Positions 1 to 8,957 of a stretch of 64,000 nucleotides of DNA are shown one piece after another. Positions within the stretch are counted from its first letter, which is position 1. Each line of letters starts with the position of its first letter. The stretch covers positions 62,001 to 126,000 of the forward strand of contig NZ_JAPSKE010000008.1 of assembly GCF_031177825.1 (NCBI RefSeq), written 5' to 3'. A program made the translations under genes and the position numbers. Source of the DNA: Paenibacillus sp. Its GTDB lineage: Bacteria > Bacillota > Bacilli > Paenibacillales > YIM-B00363. Under the pieces are notes generated by a model. That model did no database searches, was not told the origin of the DNA, and saw only the letters and a program-made list of their open reading frames with translations.

Positions 1-224
1 TATCGGCGGTGACGGTCGGAACGGTGAACGCGGCGGAGGCGGTCGTCGGCGTCGAATTATCGGCGTTGATGGAATCGGGCCTGCTCGACGTAACCGTGCC
101 GAAGGGACTGCCGGAGCCGAAGTCGGCTTCCCTGCAGCTGGTGTTGGAATCGATGGTCGTCATGTTGCAGACGATTGAACAATCGTACGGTAAACATATA
201 AGGCTCAAACAAAATTACGAATGA
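1..224 (+). CDS. prp: Ribosomal-processing cysteine protease Prp, C-terminal part (runs off left edge)
   Basis: Only the C-terminal 73 or so residues are inside the window; the frame is open to the left edge, so the true start is upstream. The segment [16 protein letters not shown] followed by an acidic-hydrophobic tail is typical of Prp, the cysteine protease that trims the N-terminal extension of ribosomal protein L27 in Firmicutes. The catalytic His and Cys lie outside or at the edge of what is visible. It ends 14 nt before the L27 start, matching the conserved order rplU-prp-rpmA. The next gene carries a matching cleavage motif, which supports the call. Confidence 0.85.
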   Translation, partial: SAVTVGTVNAAEAVVGVELSALMESGLLDVTVPKGLPEPKSASLQLVLESMVVMLQTIEQSYGKHIRLKQNYE

Positions 225-238
225 AGGAGGTTGACACC

Positions 239-550
239 ATGTTGAAATTGAACCTTCAGTTATTCGCTTCGAAGAAGGGTGTAGGCTCCACGAAGAACGG
301 TCGCGACAGCATCGCGAAGCGTCTCGGCGTGAAGCGCGCGGACGGCCAGACGGTGACGGGCGGCAGCATTCTCGTTCGTCAACGCGGCACGAAGATTCAC
401 CCGGGCAATAACGTCGGCATCGGCTCCGATGACACGTTGTTCGCCAAGATCGACGGCGTCGTGAAGTTCGAACGCTGGGGTCGCGACCGCAAGAAGGTCA
501 GCGTATACCCGGTCGAAACCGCTCCGGTAGCGGCGACGGTGGAGCGCTAA
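239..550 (+). CDS. rpmA: 50S ribosomal protein L27
   Basis: A 103-residue protein of the large ribosomal subunit, located near the peptidyl-transferase centre. I choose ATG 239 rather than in-frame ATG 221 because AAGGAGG (224-230) sits 8 nt ahead of it. The N-terminus reads [14 protein letters not shown]: the nine-residue extension ending in LQLF, followed by ASKKG, is the Firmicutes form that Prp removes to expose the functional tail. The body ([43 protein letters not shown]) is canonical. It follows prp directly and ends in a strong terminator. Confidence 0.98.
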   Translation: MLKLNLQLFASKKGVGSTKNGRDSIAKRLGVKRADGQTVTGGSILVRQRGTKIHPGNNVGIGSDDTLFAKIDGVVKFERWGRDRKKVSVYPVETAPVAATVER

Positions 551-582
551 TCGCTCCCTCGACCTGTAGAGAAATACGATGG

Positions 583-609
583 AACCCCGGCCCAACGGCC
601 GGGGTTTTC
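583..609 (+). terminator. Intrinsic terminator after rpmA
   Basis: Perfect 10-bp stem AACCCCGGCC / GGCCGGGGTT with a CAAC loop, followed by a T-rich run, 33 nt after the rpmA stop. It ends the rplU-prp-rpmA transcript and separates it from spo0B. Confidence 0.93.
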
Positions 610-763
610 TTACTGTTAAGGCATTTTCGCTCGCCGCCGATAAGATTTGCAGGCTGTCGGGAAGCGTTTCGATCTTCGTTTCGAATTTCCTGATTCTTAC
701 TGTCCGATGAGGAATAGTTTGGTATACTGGGAGAAACAATCGGGATGACGAGGAGCTTTGGCG

Positions 764-1372
764 ATGAAGCACGCGGAGGAACAAGACCGGCAGAGCCGAC
801 TGCTGGACGAGCAGCGGCAGCTATGGATCGACGCGTTCAGTCACGCGAGACACGATTGGCTGAACGACCTTCAGATGATCGTCGGATATATGCAATTGCG
901 AAAATATGATAAATTAGCGGCCTGCGTGGAAATGCTAAAACAAAGGATGACCGAAGAGAGCCGCACCTCGAAGCTCGGATCGCCGGGACTCGTCGAAGCG
1001 CTCTTGACGGTACGGGCCCGGGCGCGGTCGTTCGCCTTCCGTCTTGCGATCGACGAACGGTTCCAGCTGCGTTCCGGCGCCGACGCGGCCGAGCTTGCGG
1101 TGAGGTCGCTGATCGCCGGCTTCGAGGAGGCGTCCGCGAAGGGCGAACGGGGCACGGAGAACGCGCTCGCCTGCGCCTTCGCGAACGAACAGGCGGATGC
1201 GGCGATCATGTTTACATATCAAGGAGCTTATTCCGAGGGCGCGCTTCGGCGTACGGTGAACGAGCTAAGGAAGCAGCTGCGGCCGCTCGCGCCCGCAAGC
1301 TCGCTGCGAGCGTCGTTCGGCGCCGACGTGGCGTCCGTTACGGTCCGGCTTCCAAGCGCGTTGGGAAAATAG
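764..1372 (+). CDS. spo0B: Sporulation initiation phosphotransferase Spo0B
   Basis: About 202 residues. Spo0B passes phosphate from Spo0F to Spo0A in the sporulation phosphorelay. The N-terminal helical part contains [12 protein letters not shown] (about residues 25-36); His-Asp followed by Asn is the phospho-accepting helix of the family. The C-terminal half resembles a degenerate histidine-kinase ATPase-like domain and ends in a short beta-rich tail. I take ATG 764 over TTG 758 because GAGGAG (750-755) lies 8 nt from the ATG but only 2 nt from the TTG. The position between rpmA and obg is the conserved spo0B position. The family diverges fast, so synteny carries much of the weight. Confidence 0.9.
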   Translation: MKHAEEQDRQSRLLDEQRQLWIDAFSHARHDWLNDLQMIVGYMQLRKYDKLAACVEMLKQRMTEESRTSKLGSPGLVEALLTVRARARSFAFRLAIDERFQLRSGADAAELAVRSLIAGFEEASAKGERGTENALACAFANEQADAAIMFTYQGAYSEGALRRTVNELRKQLRPLAPASSLRASFGADVASVTVRLPSALGK

Positions 1373-1382
1373 GAGGACAACG

Positions 1383-2690
1383 ATGTTTGTCGATTTTGCG
1401 AAAGTGTATGTGAAAGGCGGGGACGGCGGCGACGGCGTCGCGACGTTCCGCAGAGAGTTGTACGTACCGGAAGGAGGTCCTTCCGGGGGCGACGGCGGTC
1501 CCGGCGGGGACGTCGTCTTCCGCGTGGACGAAGGACTGCGGACGTTGATGGACTTCCGGTACCAACGTCACTTCAAGGCGCCGAGGGGCGAGAAGGGGCG
1601 GAATAAGTCGCAGCACGGAGCCGGCGCGGAAGACATGATCGTACGCGTGCCGCCGGGAACGATCGTCATCGACGACGACACCAAGGAAATCATCGCCGAC
1701 ATGACGCGCCACGGCCAGGAGGTCGTCATCGCGAAGGGCGGACGCGGGGGCCGCGGCAACATGCGGTTCGCCACGGCGAACAATCCGGCGCCGCATATCG
1801 CGGAGAAGGGCGAAGAGGGGCAGGAGCGCTGGGTCGTGCTCGAGCTGAAGGTGATGGCCGACGTCGGGCTCGTCGGGTTCCCGAGCGTCGGCAAGTCGAC
1901 GCTGCTCTCCGTCGTGTCCGCGGCGCAGCCGAAGATCGGCGCGTACCACTTCACGACGATTACCCCGAATCTCGGCGTCGTCGACGTCGAAGAAGGGCGG
2001 TCGTTCGTATTGGCGGACTTGCCGGGGCTCATCGAAGGCGCGCACGAAGGCGTCGGGCTGGGGCACGAGTTTCTGCGTCATGTCGAGCGGACGCGCGTCA
2101 TCGCGCACGTCGTCGACATGTCAGGCTCCGAAGGTCGGGATCCGTACGAGGATTGGGTCGCGATCAACCAAGAGCTGAAGCTGTACAACGCGAAGTTGGA
2201 GGAGCGACCGCAGATCGTCGTCGCCAATAAGATGGACGTGCCGGAAGCGGAGCTGTTCCTCGAGGAATTCCGCGCGAAGCTGGCGGAGAACGGACACGGA
2301 GACATGCGGATTTTCCCGATCTCGGCGGCGACGCGCCAAGGCATTCGGGAGCTCGTCTTCCAGTTGGCGGAGATGGTGGAGTCGATTCCGGCCGCGCCGC
2401 TCGTCGAGGAGACGCCGGAGAAGGAAGAGCGGAAGGTATATACGCTCGAGAACGACCGCGCGGACGAAAGCTTCAAGATTCGCCGGGAGAACGACGTCTT
2501 CATCGTGGAAGGCGAAGCGATCGAACGGCTCGCGAAGCGAACGAAGTTCGAGTCTCACGACGCGGTGCAGCGATTCGCGACGATCATGCGGCGCATGGGC
2601 GTCGACCGCGAGCTGCGCAAGCGCGGCGCGGAGGACGGGCACTATGTACGGATCGGAGATTTCGAGTTCGAATTCGTCGAGCATGAGTAG
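1383..2690 (+). CDS. obg: GTPase Obg (ObgE/CgtA)
   Basis: 435 residues: glycine-rich Obg fold (about 1-158, with repeats such as GGDGGDG and [13 protein letters not shown]), then a G domain with P-loop GFPSVGKST (about 165-173), DLPGLIEGA and NKMD (about 281-284), then a C-terminal OCT domain (about 345-425). Obg is an essential ribosome-associated GTPase involved in 50S maturation, and in B. subtilis it links to sporulation and general stress. AGGAGGACAACG precedes ATG 1383. It starts 10 nt after spo0B and probably shares its transcript. Confidence 0.98.
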   Translation: MFVDFAKVYVKGGDGGDGVATFRRELYVPEGGPSGGDGGPGGDVVFRVDEGLRTLMDFRYQRHFKAPRGEKGRNKSQHGAGAEDMIVRVPPGTIVIDDDTKEIIADMTRHGQEVVIAKGGRGGRGNMRFATANNPAPHIAEKGEEGQERWVVLELKVMADVGLVGFPSVGKSTLLSVVSAAQPKIGAYHFTTITPNLGVVDVEEGRSFVLADLPGLIEGAHEGVGLGHEFLRHVERTRVIAHVVDMSGSEGRDPYEDWVAINQELKLYNAKLEERPQIVVANKMDVPEAELFLEEFRAKLAENGHGDMRIFPISAATRQGIRELVFQLAEMVESIPAAPLVEETPEKEERKVYTLENDRADESFKIRRENDVFIVEGEAIERLAKRTKFESHDAVQRFATIMRRMGVDRELRKRGAEDGHYVRIGDFEFEFVEHE

Positions 2691-2694
2691 AGAC

Positions 2695-2731
2695 GGTCGC
2701 CGCGCGAGAAGAGCGGCGGCCTTTTCTTTTT
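2695..2731 (+). terminator. Terminator after obg
   Basis: GGTCGCCGC pairs with GCGGCGGCC around a short AGAA-containing loop and is followed by CTTTTCTTTTT. It starts about 5 nt after the obg stop. Confidence 0.85.
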
Positions 2732-2746
2732 CGCCATGTTAACCTA

Positions 2747-2775
2747 TTGCCCCGCTCGCCGCTCTCGGTTATAAT
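2747..2775 (+). promoter_or_regulatory. SigA-type promoter for pheB-hom-thrC operon
   Basis: TTGCCC (2747-2752), 17-bp spacer, TATAAT (2770-2775). It lies right after the obg terminator. Predicted transcription starts near 2782-2783, so the ATGs at 2774 and 2783 cannot be normal pheB starts with a leader. Confidence 0.75.
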
Positions 2776-2824
2776 GTCCACTATGGGCAAACAACAGTCT
2801 ACTCCGAGAGGACGGTATGGAGCG

Positions 2825-3304
2825 TTGGGAACGGAGTCGAAGGAGTCGAGGCCGGCGAAACCGGAACGGCCCGCGACGTTCTACGTCGTGCGCGACGACA
2901 TCTTGCCCGAAGCGCTGGTCAAGACGCTGCAGGTCAAGGATCTGCTCGCCAGAGGACTGGCCGCCACCGTGCACGAAGCGACCGAGCAGGTGGGCCTCAG
3001 CCGCAGCGCTTACTATAAGTACAGGGACGGCATCTTCCCGCTCAGCCGCTTCGAACGGGAGCGCATCGTGACGATCTCGATCGATCTCGAGCATCGTTCC
3101 GGCGTCTTGTCCCGCGTGCTCTCGATGGTAGCCGCTTACGAGGGCAATGTGCTGACGATCCACCAGACGATCCCGCTGCAAGGCGTCGCGAACGTCGTGC
3201 TGACGGTCGAGACGGGAGCGGAACCGGAGGCGCTCGACGCGCTCGTCGCGGGGGTCCGCTCGGCGGACGGGGTGCGGAAGGCCGTCGTCATCGGTCAAGG
3301 TTGA
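2825..3304 (+). CDS. pheB: ACT domain-containing protein PheB
   Basis: About 159 residues from TTG 2825. The start is uncertain: ATG 2783 is in frame but coincides with the predicted transcription start, whereas TTG 2825 has GAGAGGA (2806-2812) 12 nt ahead. The first half holds a helix-turn-helix-like segment (EATEQVGLSRSAYYKYRDGIFP) and the second half an ACT domain (IVTISIDLEHRSGVLSRVLS...GNVLTIHQTIP). The family is annotated PheB/UPF0735 and is thought to be a regulator in aromatic or threonine-family amino-acid metabolism; no enzymatic role is evident. It precedes hom by 52 nt. Confidence 0.85.
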   Translation: MGTESKESRPAKPERPATFYVVRDDILPEALVKTLQVKDLLARGLAATVHEATEQVGLSRSAYYKYRDGIFPLSRFERERIVTISIDLEHRSGVLSRVLSMVAAYEGNVLTIHQTIPLQGVANVVLTVETGAEPEALDALVAGVRSADGVRKAVVIGQG

Positions 3305-3356
3305 ACGGAAGGAAGCGGGCGGAACGACTCGTCTCGCGATACGAAGGAGGATTACT

Positions 3357-4643
3357 ATGGAAACCATACGCATCGGGCTCATGGGGCTCGGCACGGTCGG
3401 ATCGGGCGTCGTGCGCATCTTGAACGATCACCAGGACGATCTGTCCCGGCAAACGGGGTCCCGCATCGAAATTCGCAGGGTGCTCGTGCAGGACAAGGAG
3501 AAAGCCAGAGACATCGCGCTCCCGTCCGAGCTGCTGACGCAGAACGCGGAAGACATCGTCGGCGCAGCCGACATCGACGTCGTCGTCGAAGTGATGGGCG
3601 GCGTCGTTCAGACGAAGGGTTTGATGGAGAAGGCGCTTCGCAGCGGCAAGCATATCGTGACGGCGAACAAGGATTTGATGGCGCTGCACGGCGCGGAGCT
3701 GCTCGCGATCGCGCAGGAGCACGGCTGCGACATCTTCTACGAGGCGAGCGTCGCCGGCGGCATCCCGATCATTCGCGCGCTGTCGGAGAGCTTCTCGTCC
3801 GACCGCATCACGCGCATGTTCGGCATCGTGAACGGCACGACGAACTTCATTCTGACGAAGATGAGCGGGGAAGGAGCTTCCTACGAAGACGTGCTTAAGG
3901 AAGCGCAGGCGCTCGGCTATGCCGAGGCCGATCCGACGTCGGACGTCGAGGGGCTGGACGCCGCGCGCAAGATGGCGATCCTCGCGACGCTCGGCTTCCG
4001 CATGAACGTGGCGCTCGGCGACGTGTCCGCCAAGGGCATCAGCTCCGTCACGAAGGAGGACATCTTGTACGGCAAGCGTCTCGGTTACGAGCTGAAGCTG
4101 CTCGGCGTCGCGGAGCGGGACGGCGATTCCGTATCCGTCAGCGTCCAGCCGGCGATGGTCCGGAAATCGCATCCGCTCGCATCGGTCAACGGCGTTTATA
4201 ACGCGGTGTACGTATACGGCGAAGCGGTCGGCGAGACGATGTTCTACGGCCCCGGCGCGGGCAGCATGCCGACGGCGACGTCGGTCGTCGCGGACCTCGT
4301 GGCTGTCGTGAAGAACATGCGCCTGAAGGTGAACGGCCAAGGGCTGAGCAAGGCGTACAAGGAGAAGAAGCTGCAGTCGGACGACCGCATCTTCGGCAAG
4401 TTTTTCCTGCTCCTGCACGTGGAGGACAAAGCCGGCGTGCTCGCGCAGATCACGCAAGTATTCGCGAAGCACGAGGTGAGCCTCGAGTCGGTGCTGCAAC
4501 AGCCGAATCAAGAAAACCCGAAAGCCGAAATCATCATCATTACGCACGATACGAATCTTTCCGGCATGAATCGCGTCATCGACGAGCTGGATTCGATGGA
4601 CGTCGTCAATAAAATCAAAAGCGTATACCGGGTCGTCGGGTAA
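3357..4643 (+). CDS. hom: Homoserine dehydrogenase
   Basis: 428 residues. It reduces aspartate semialdehyde to homoserine with NAD(P)H, the branch point to threonine and methionine. The nucleotide-binding motif GLMGLGTVGSGVV is at residues 6-18. The central catalytic region includes NGTTNFILTKM and the GYAEADPTSDVEG signature, and a C-terminal ACT domain (about 350-428) suggests allosteric feedback. Length is normal for the Bacillota enzyme. AAGGAGG precedes ATG 3357. It is co-directional with thrC and thrB downstream. Confidence 0.97.
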   Translation: METIRIGLMGLGTVGSGVVRILNDHQDDLSRQTGSRIEIRRVLVQDKEKARDIALPSELLTQNAEDIVGAADIDVVVEVMGGVVQTKGLMEKALRSGKHIVTANKDLMALHGAELLAIAQEHGCDIFYEASVAGGIPIIRALSESFSSDRITRMFGIVNGTTNFILTKMSGEGASYEDVLKEAQALGYAEADPTSDVEGLDAARKMAILATLGFRMNVALGDVSAKGISSVTKEDILYGKRLGYELKLLGVAERDGDSVSVSVQPAMVRKSHPLASVNGVYNAVYVYGEAVGETMFYGPGAGSMPTATSVVADLVAVVKNMRLKVNGQGLSKAYKEKKLQSDDRIFGKFFLLLHVEDKAGVLAQITQVFAKHEVSLESVLQQPNQENPKAEIIIITHDTNLSGMNRVIDELDSMDVVNKIKSVYRVVG

Positions 4644-4691
4644 GACGACTCGGCGCGCGCGCCTTAAGCGGGCGGGGAGGCCTACGAACGT

Positions 4692-5762
4692 ATGAGATAT
4701 ATGGGACTGATCGATCGATATCGCGACTTGCTGCCGGTGAACGAGAACACGCCGGCGTTGACGCTGCATGAGGGCAATACGCCGCTAATCCGGGCGGACC
4801 GGCTGTCCGAGGAGCTGCAGCTCGATTTGTATTTTAAATTCGAGGGCATGAACCCGACGGGGTCGTTCAAGGACCGCGGCATGGTTATGGCCGTCGCGAA
4901 GGCGATGGAGGAAGGCAGCCGCACGATCATGTGCGCGTCGACGGGCAACACGTCGGCGGCGGCGGCGGCTTACGCGGCGCGCGGCGGACTCGCCTGCGTC
5001 GTGCTCATCCCGAACGGCAACATCGCGCTCGGCAAGCTTGCGCAGGCGTACGCTTACGGCGCGACGGTGCTCGCGATCGACGGCAACTTCGACCAAGCGC
5101 TCGACATCGTGCGCGACGTTACGTCGAAGCATCCGATCACGCTCGTCAACTCGGTGAATCCGTACCGACTCGAAGGACAGAAGACGGCGGCGTTCGAAAT
5201 CGTCGACGCGCTCGGCAAAGCTCCGGATTACCTCGCCATTCCGGTCGGGAACGCGGGCAACATCTCCGCGTACTGGAAGGGCTTCAAGGAGTACCGGGAG
5301 GCGGGCCGCTCGACGTCCGTGCCGAAGATGATCGGCTTCCAGGCGGCCGGCGCGAGCCCGCTCGTCGCCGGCAAGCCGTTCCCGAATCCGGAGACGGTGG
5401 CGACGGCGATCCGCATCGGCAACCCGGCGAGCTGGGATTTGGCCGTAGCGGCGCATACGGAATCCGAAGGCGGCGTATGGGCGGTAACCGACGAAGAGAT
5501 CCTCGAGGCGTACCGGACGATCGCGGCGAAGGAAGGCGTCTTCGCCGAGCCGGCGTCCGCGGCTTCGATCGCGGGCGTCATGAAGCGCCGCCGAGAAGGC
5601 TCGCTTCCGGCCGGCAGCCAAGTCGTCTGCGTACTGACCGGTCATGGCCTCAAGGACCCGAATATCGCGATCAAGACGGTCGCGGCCGCACCTAGCGTCA
5701 TTCCGGCGACGGAAGACGCCGTGCTCGCCGCCATCGCATCGGCGGAAGCGGCCCGTGGCTAG
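4692..5762 (+). CDS. thrC: Threonine synthase
   Basis: 356 residues, a fold-type II PLP enzyme converting O-phosphohomoserine to threonine. The PLP lysine sits in [10 protein letters not shown] (near residue 60), with [18 protein letters not shown] and the glycine loop [13 protein letters not shown] for phosphate binding. Length fits the short Bacillus-type ThrC. GGGGAGG lies upstream of ATG 4692. Its 3' end overlaps the proposed GTG start of thrB, suggesting translational coupling. Confidence 0.97.
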   Translation: MRYMGLIDRYRDLLPVNENTPALTLHEGNTPLIRADRLSEELQLDLYFKFEGMNPTGSFKDRGMVMAVAKAMEEGSRTIMCASTGNTSAAAAAYAARGGLACVVLIPNGNIALGKLAQAYAYGATVLAIDGNFDQALDIVRDVTSKHPITLVNSVNPYRLEGQKTAAFEIVDALGKAPDYLAIPVGNAGNISAYWKGFKEYREAGRSTSVPKMIGFQAAGASPLVAGKPFPNPETVATAIRIGNPASWDLAVAAHTESEGGVWAVTDEEILEAYRTIAAKEGVFAEPASAASIAGVMKRRREGSLPAGSQVVCVLTGHGLKDPNIAIKTVAAAPSVIPATEDAVLAAIASAEAARG

Positions 5763-6747
5763 CGGCATGACCGGCGGCCGGCGGCGCGTACGGGCGAAGG
5801 TGCCCGCGACGTCGGCCAACCTCGGCCCGGGCTTCGACGCGCTCGGGATCGCGTTGTCGCTGTATGCTTGGATCGAGATGGCGCCCGCCGACGAAACGAG
5901 CATCGCCTTGCTCGGGAATGGCACGGAAGGGCTGCCGGCGGACAAGTCGAACCTCTTGTACGGCATCGCGCAGCGCGTGTTCGACGAAGCCGGCGTCCGC
6001 GTGCCGGAGCTGGAGATCGCCTTCGCGGGCGACATCCCGCTGGCGCGCGGCCTCGGCAGCAGCGCCGCGGCGATCGTCGGCGCGCTCGGCGCGGCGAACG
6101 CGCTGATCGGCGAGCCGCTGCCGCGGGACGAGCTGTTTCGCATCGCGACGGAGATCGAAGGGCATCCGGACAACGTGGGGCCGGCGATTTACGGCGGCAT
6201 CGTGTCGGCGATCTGGGACGGCGAGCGCGCCGCCCACATCCGCCTCGAGGCGCCGGCGGCGCTCGCGACGCTCGTCGCGATTCCGACGTACGAGCTGCTG
6301 ACCTCGAAGGCGCGCGCGGCGCTGCCGGAGACGTACAGCCGCGCGGACGCCGTCTTCAATCTGTCCCGCGCGGCGCTGCTGACGGCGGCGTTCGCGACGG
6401 GCAAGCTCGACGTCGTGCGGCACGCCATGCAAGACCGGCTGCATCAGCCGTACCGGGCGCCGCTCGTGCCGGGCCTCTCCCGCGTGCTGAGCGAGGCGTC
6501 CGCGCACGGCGCGCTCGGCGCCGCGCTCTCCGGCGCGGGTCCGACGGCGATCGCCTTCGTGGACGAGACGTCGGATCGCAGCCGTAAGACGGAGCTGGAG
6601 ACGTTCCTGCGCGAGGCGATGTCGGCGTCCGGCGACGGCCGGGACGTGGAGCTGCGCTGGCTGGCGCCGTCCGCGGAAGGGCTCGTCGTCGAAGCGGCGT
6701 CGGACCGGCTGCAGGACGCGCTCGCGGAAGGGGGACTGGCGCGATGA
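5755..6747 (+). CDS. thrB: Homoserine kinase
   Basis: About 330 residues, a GHMP kinase phosphorylating homoserine. Family hallmarks: [23 protein letters not shown] at the N-terminus, the ATP-binding loop [13 protein letters not shown] (about residues 97-109), and the C-terminal [17 protein letters not shown] motif. The frame is open far upstream inside thrC, so the start is a choice. GTG 5755 has GGAAG about 8 nt before it and overlaps the thrC stop by 8 nt; ATG 5767 has no clear Shine-Dalgarno and is the alternative. Confidence 0.95.
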   Translation: MASGMTGGRRRVRAKVPATSANLGPGFDALGIALSLYAWIEMAPADETSIALLGNGTEGLPADKSNLLYGIAQRVFDEAGVRVPELEIAFAGDIPLARGLGSSAAAIVGALGAANALIGEPLPRDELFRIATEIEGHPDNVGPAIYGGIVSAIWDGERAAHIRLEAPAALATLVAIPTYELLTSKARAALPETYSRADAVFNLSRAALLTAAFATGKLDVVRHAMQDRLHQPYRAPLVPGLSRVLSEASAHGALGAALSGAGPTAIAFVDETSDRSRKTELETFLREAMSASGDGRDVELRWLAPSAEGLVVEAASDRLQDALAEGGLAR

Positions 6748-7619
6748 ATCGATCCGTGGCGGTGCTTGGACCTAGCACCTACTCCGAAGAAGCGGCTTCC
6801 TGGCTGCTGCAAGGAACGGACTGGCGGCTCGTGCCGTGCAAAGGAATCGCGGACGTGTTCGAGTCGACGTTGTCCGGCCGGACGGCGTTCAGCGTCGTAC
6901 CGGTGGAGAATACGTTCGAAGGCTCCGTGAGCCTGCATATCGACTGGCTCGTGAACGAGGCGGATTTGCCGATCCAAACCGAATGGGTGTATCCTATACA
7001 TGTCAACCTGATGAGCTTGCCGCAGTTCGACGGCGAGTGGAGGCGCATCCGCAAGGTGCTCTCGCATCAGGTGGCGTTCGCGCAATGCCGGCGCTTCTTG
7101 AACGAGCATCTGCCGGAGGCGGAGCTCGAGGCGGTCGGGTCGACGGCGGAGGGCGCGAGGCTGGTCGGCGAACGGGGAGACCCGTTCACGGCCGCGATCG
7201 GTCCGGCGACGGCAGGGGCGCGTTACGGGCTGAAGCTGCTCGCCCCGGCCATACAAGACCATAAGAACAACTTCACAAGGTTCGTGCTGGCCGGCAAGGA
7301 GCCGATGGATCCGCTCCGGCCCGAAGGGCGCGGCGAACAGGCGCGGAAGACGACGCTGCTGCTCATGCCCGGCGAGGATTTCCCCGGCGGCTTGCATCAG
7401 CTGCTGTCCGCCTTCGCGTGGCGGCGGCTCAACCTGACGAAGATCGAGTCCCGGCCGACGAAGCGGCAGCTCGGTACATACTACTTCTACGTAGACGTGG
7501 ACGCTTCGATGGAATCGGTGCTCCTTCGAGGCGCCGTCGAAGAAATTCGCGCCGTCGGCTGCGCCGTGCGCGTGTTGGGGTCTTACCCCACGTACGGATT
7601 TCCAGAAGAAAAAGCTTAA
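6744..7619 (+). CDS. pheA: Prephenate dehydratase
   Basis: 291 residues; converts prephenate to phenylpyruvate in phenylalanine synthesis. A periplasmic-binding-like catalytic domain contains the FTRF motif (about residues 176-179), whose Thr is catalytic in the family. It is followed by a C-terminal ACT domain (about 195-275) with the ESRPTK phenylalanine-binding motif (about 234-239), indicating feedback inhibition. There is no chorismate-mutase domain, as in Bacillus. ATG 6744 overlaps the thrB stop in an ATGA arrangement. Confidence 0.96.
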   Translation: MNRSVAVLGPSTYSEEAASWLLQGTDWRLVPCKGIADVFESTLSGRTAFSVVPVENTFEGSVSLHIDWLVNEADLPIQTEWVYPIHVNLMSLPQFDGEWRRIRKVLSHQVAFAQCRRFLNEHLPEAELEAVGSTAEGARLVGERGDPFTAAIGPATAGARYGLKLLAPAIQDHKNNFTRFVLAGKEPMDPLRPEGRGEQARKTTLLLMPGEDFPGGLHQLLSAFAWRRLNLTKIESRPTKRQLGTYYFYVDVDASMESVLLRGAVEEIRAVGCAVRVLGSYPTYGFPEEKA

Positions 7620-7643
7620 ATCGCGGAGGTGCGACGACTTCTC

Positions 7644-8522
7644 ATGGCACAAGTCATCTATTTGAACGGCGAATACGTAACGAAAGAGAACGCGACCGTT
7701 TCGGTGTACGATCACGGTTTCTTGTACGGCGACGGCATTTTCGAAGGAATCCGCATTTACGACGGCAATATCTTCAAGTGCAAGGAACACTTGATGCGCT
7801 TATACGACTCTGCGAAATCGATCATGCTGAACATCCCGCTGTCGATGCAGGAGATGCAGGATACGTTGATCGAGACGATCCGCCGCAACGAGCTGCGCGA
7901 CGGGTACATCCGTCTCGTCGTCTCTCGCGGGCCGGGCGATCTCGGTCTCGACCCGCGCCGCTCGCCGAAGGCGAACGTCATCATCATCGTCGAGAAGCTC
8001 TCGATCTATCCGGAAGAGGCGTACCGCAACGGCCTAAGCACCGTATCGGTGTCGACCCGGCGCAACGTGCCGGACGCGCTGAATCCGAAGATCAAGTCGC
8101 TCAACTATTTGAATAACATCTTGGTGAAAATTCAAGCGAACCTCGCCGGCGTCGGCGAAGCGATCATGCTCAACTCGCAAGGCTACGTGGCGGAAGGCTC
8201 GGCCGATAACATCTTCCTCGTGAAGAACGGCGTCGTGTTCACGCCTCCGGCGTACATCGGCGCGCTCGAGGGCATTACGCGGGCGGCGGTCATGGAGCTG
8301 TGCGCGAAGACGGGCCTGACGCTGAAGGAAGAGCCGTTCACGCTGCACGACGTGTACGTTGCGGACGAAGTGTTTTTCACGGGTACGGCGGCCGAGATCA
8401 TCGCGGTGCGCGAGGTCGACGGCCGCGTCATCGGGGGGGGGAAAGCCGGCCCGATCACGACGGCGCTGCTGCAGGAGTTCCGAAAGATCGTAACGGTCGA
8501 CGGCGTGAAAGTATTCGAATAA
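7644..8522 (+). CDS. ilvE: Branched-chain amino acid aminotransferase
   Basis: 292 residues from ATG 7644 (MAQVIYLNGEYV), class IV PLP aminotransferase. DHGFLYGDGIFEGIR is the N-terminal signature; the PLP lysine is in NPKIKSLNYLNN (around residue 150), and EGSADNIFLV is conserved. GGAGGTG (7624-7630) lies 13 nt upstream; a GTG at 7629 within that motif is less likely. A run of nine G at 8433-8441 lies in the coding sequence with the frame intact. It follows pheA by 24 nt, closing the amino-acid cluster. A D-amino-acid transaminase-like activity cannot be excluded for the fold. Confidence 0.93.
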   Translation: MAQVIYLNGEYVTKENATVSVYDHGFLYGDGIFEGIRIYDGNIFKCKEHLMRLYDSAKSIMLNIPLSMQEMQDTLIETIRRNELRDGYIRLVVSRGPGDLGLDPRRSPKANVIIIVEKLSIYPEEAYRNGLSTVSVSTRRNVPDALNPKIKSLNYLNNILVKIQANLAGVGEAIMLNSQGYVAEGSADNIFLVKNGVVFTPPAYIGALEGITRAAVMELCAKTGLTLKEEPFTLHDVYVADEVFFTGTAAEIIAVREVDGRVIGGGKAGPITTALLQEFRKIVTVDGVKVFE

Positions 8523-8538
8523 AAAGATCGTGTACAAG

Positions 8539-8575
8539 AAAGCCGCTGCGGATGCGTTCCGCAGCGGCTTTATTT
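8539..8575. terminator. Bidirectional terminator between ilvE and the minus-strand lipoprotein gene
   Basis: AAAGCCGCTGCGG / CCGCAGCGGCTTT forms a 13-bp perfect stem with a loop near ATGCGT. The A-rich left side and T-rich right side allow termination from both strands. Confidence 0.93.
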
Positions 8576-8602
8576 ACGTTATGGGAAGTCGGACGGAGAG
8601 GG

Positions 8603-8839
8603 TTACGGCGAACGCTCTTGCCGATCGAGGCGTTCCAATTGGCGGATGATCTTCACGTATTCGCGAGAGCGAAACGCCGGGTAAGCGTTCGCCCGAACGA
8701 TCGCGAGGCCTTGCTCCAACGTTCGGTAGGCCGACGGCGCGGCCGTTCGGCGCTCCAGAACCTCCCGTTCCGCAAGCCTCCCGCAGGCAAGCAGCGCAGC
8801 GAACAGCAACGCGCAGACGACAACCTTCTTCGCAAGCAT
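8603..8839 (-). CDS. Small predicted lipoprotein, 78 aa
   Basis: The N-terminus MLAKKVVVCALLFAALLAC is a short positively charged stretch, a hydrophobic core and an LLAC lipobox-like end, so the mature protein probably starts at Cys19 and is lipid-anchored. The rest (about 59 residues) is charged and helical with no recognised domain (RTLEQGLAIVRANAYPAF, EYVKIIRQLERLDRQ). Read on the minus strand, GAGGTG lies 7 nt before the ATG at 8839. It is isolated, convergent with ilvE and divergent from mrpA. Function unknown. Confidence 0.7.
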   Translation of the reverse strand: MLAKKVVVCALLFAALLACGRLAEREVLERRTAAPSAYRTLEQGLAIVRANAYPAFRSREYVKIIRQLERLDRQERSP

Positions 8840-8957
8840 GAAACCACACCTCGATTAATGGTATTATGGGAATGTCTTTTTATACAAGTTGAACTATCGC
8901 GCTGCGATTTATACATCCATGCGCGAATAATCGCTATAGAAAAGGGAGGAAACGCGG

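Noticed and set aside
3288..4769. 493-aa minus-strand open frame opposite hom
   Set aside because: Antisense shadow of homoserine dehydrogenase, with no recognisable domain or start signal.
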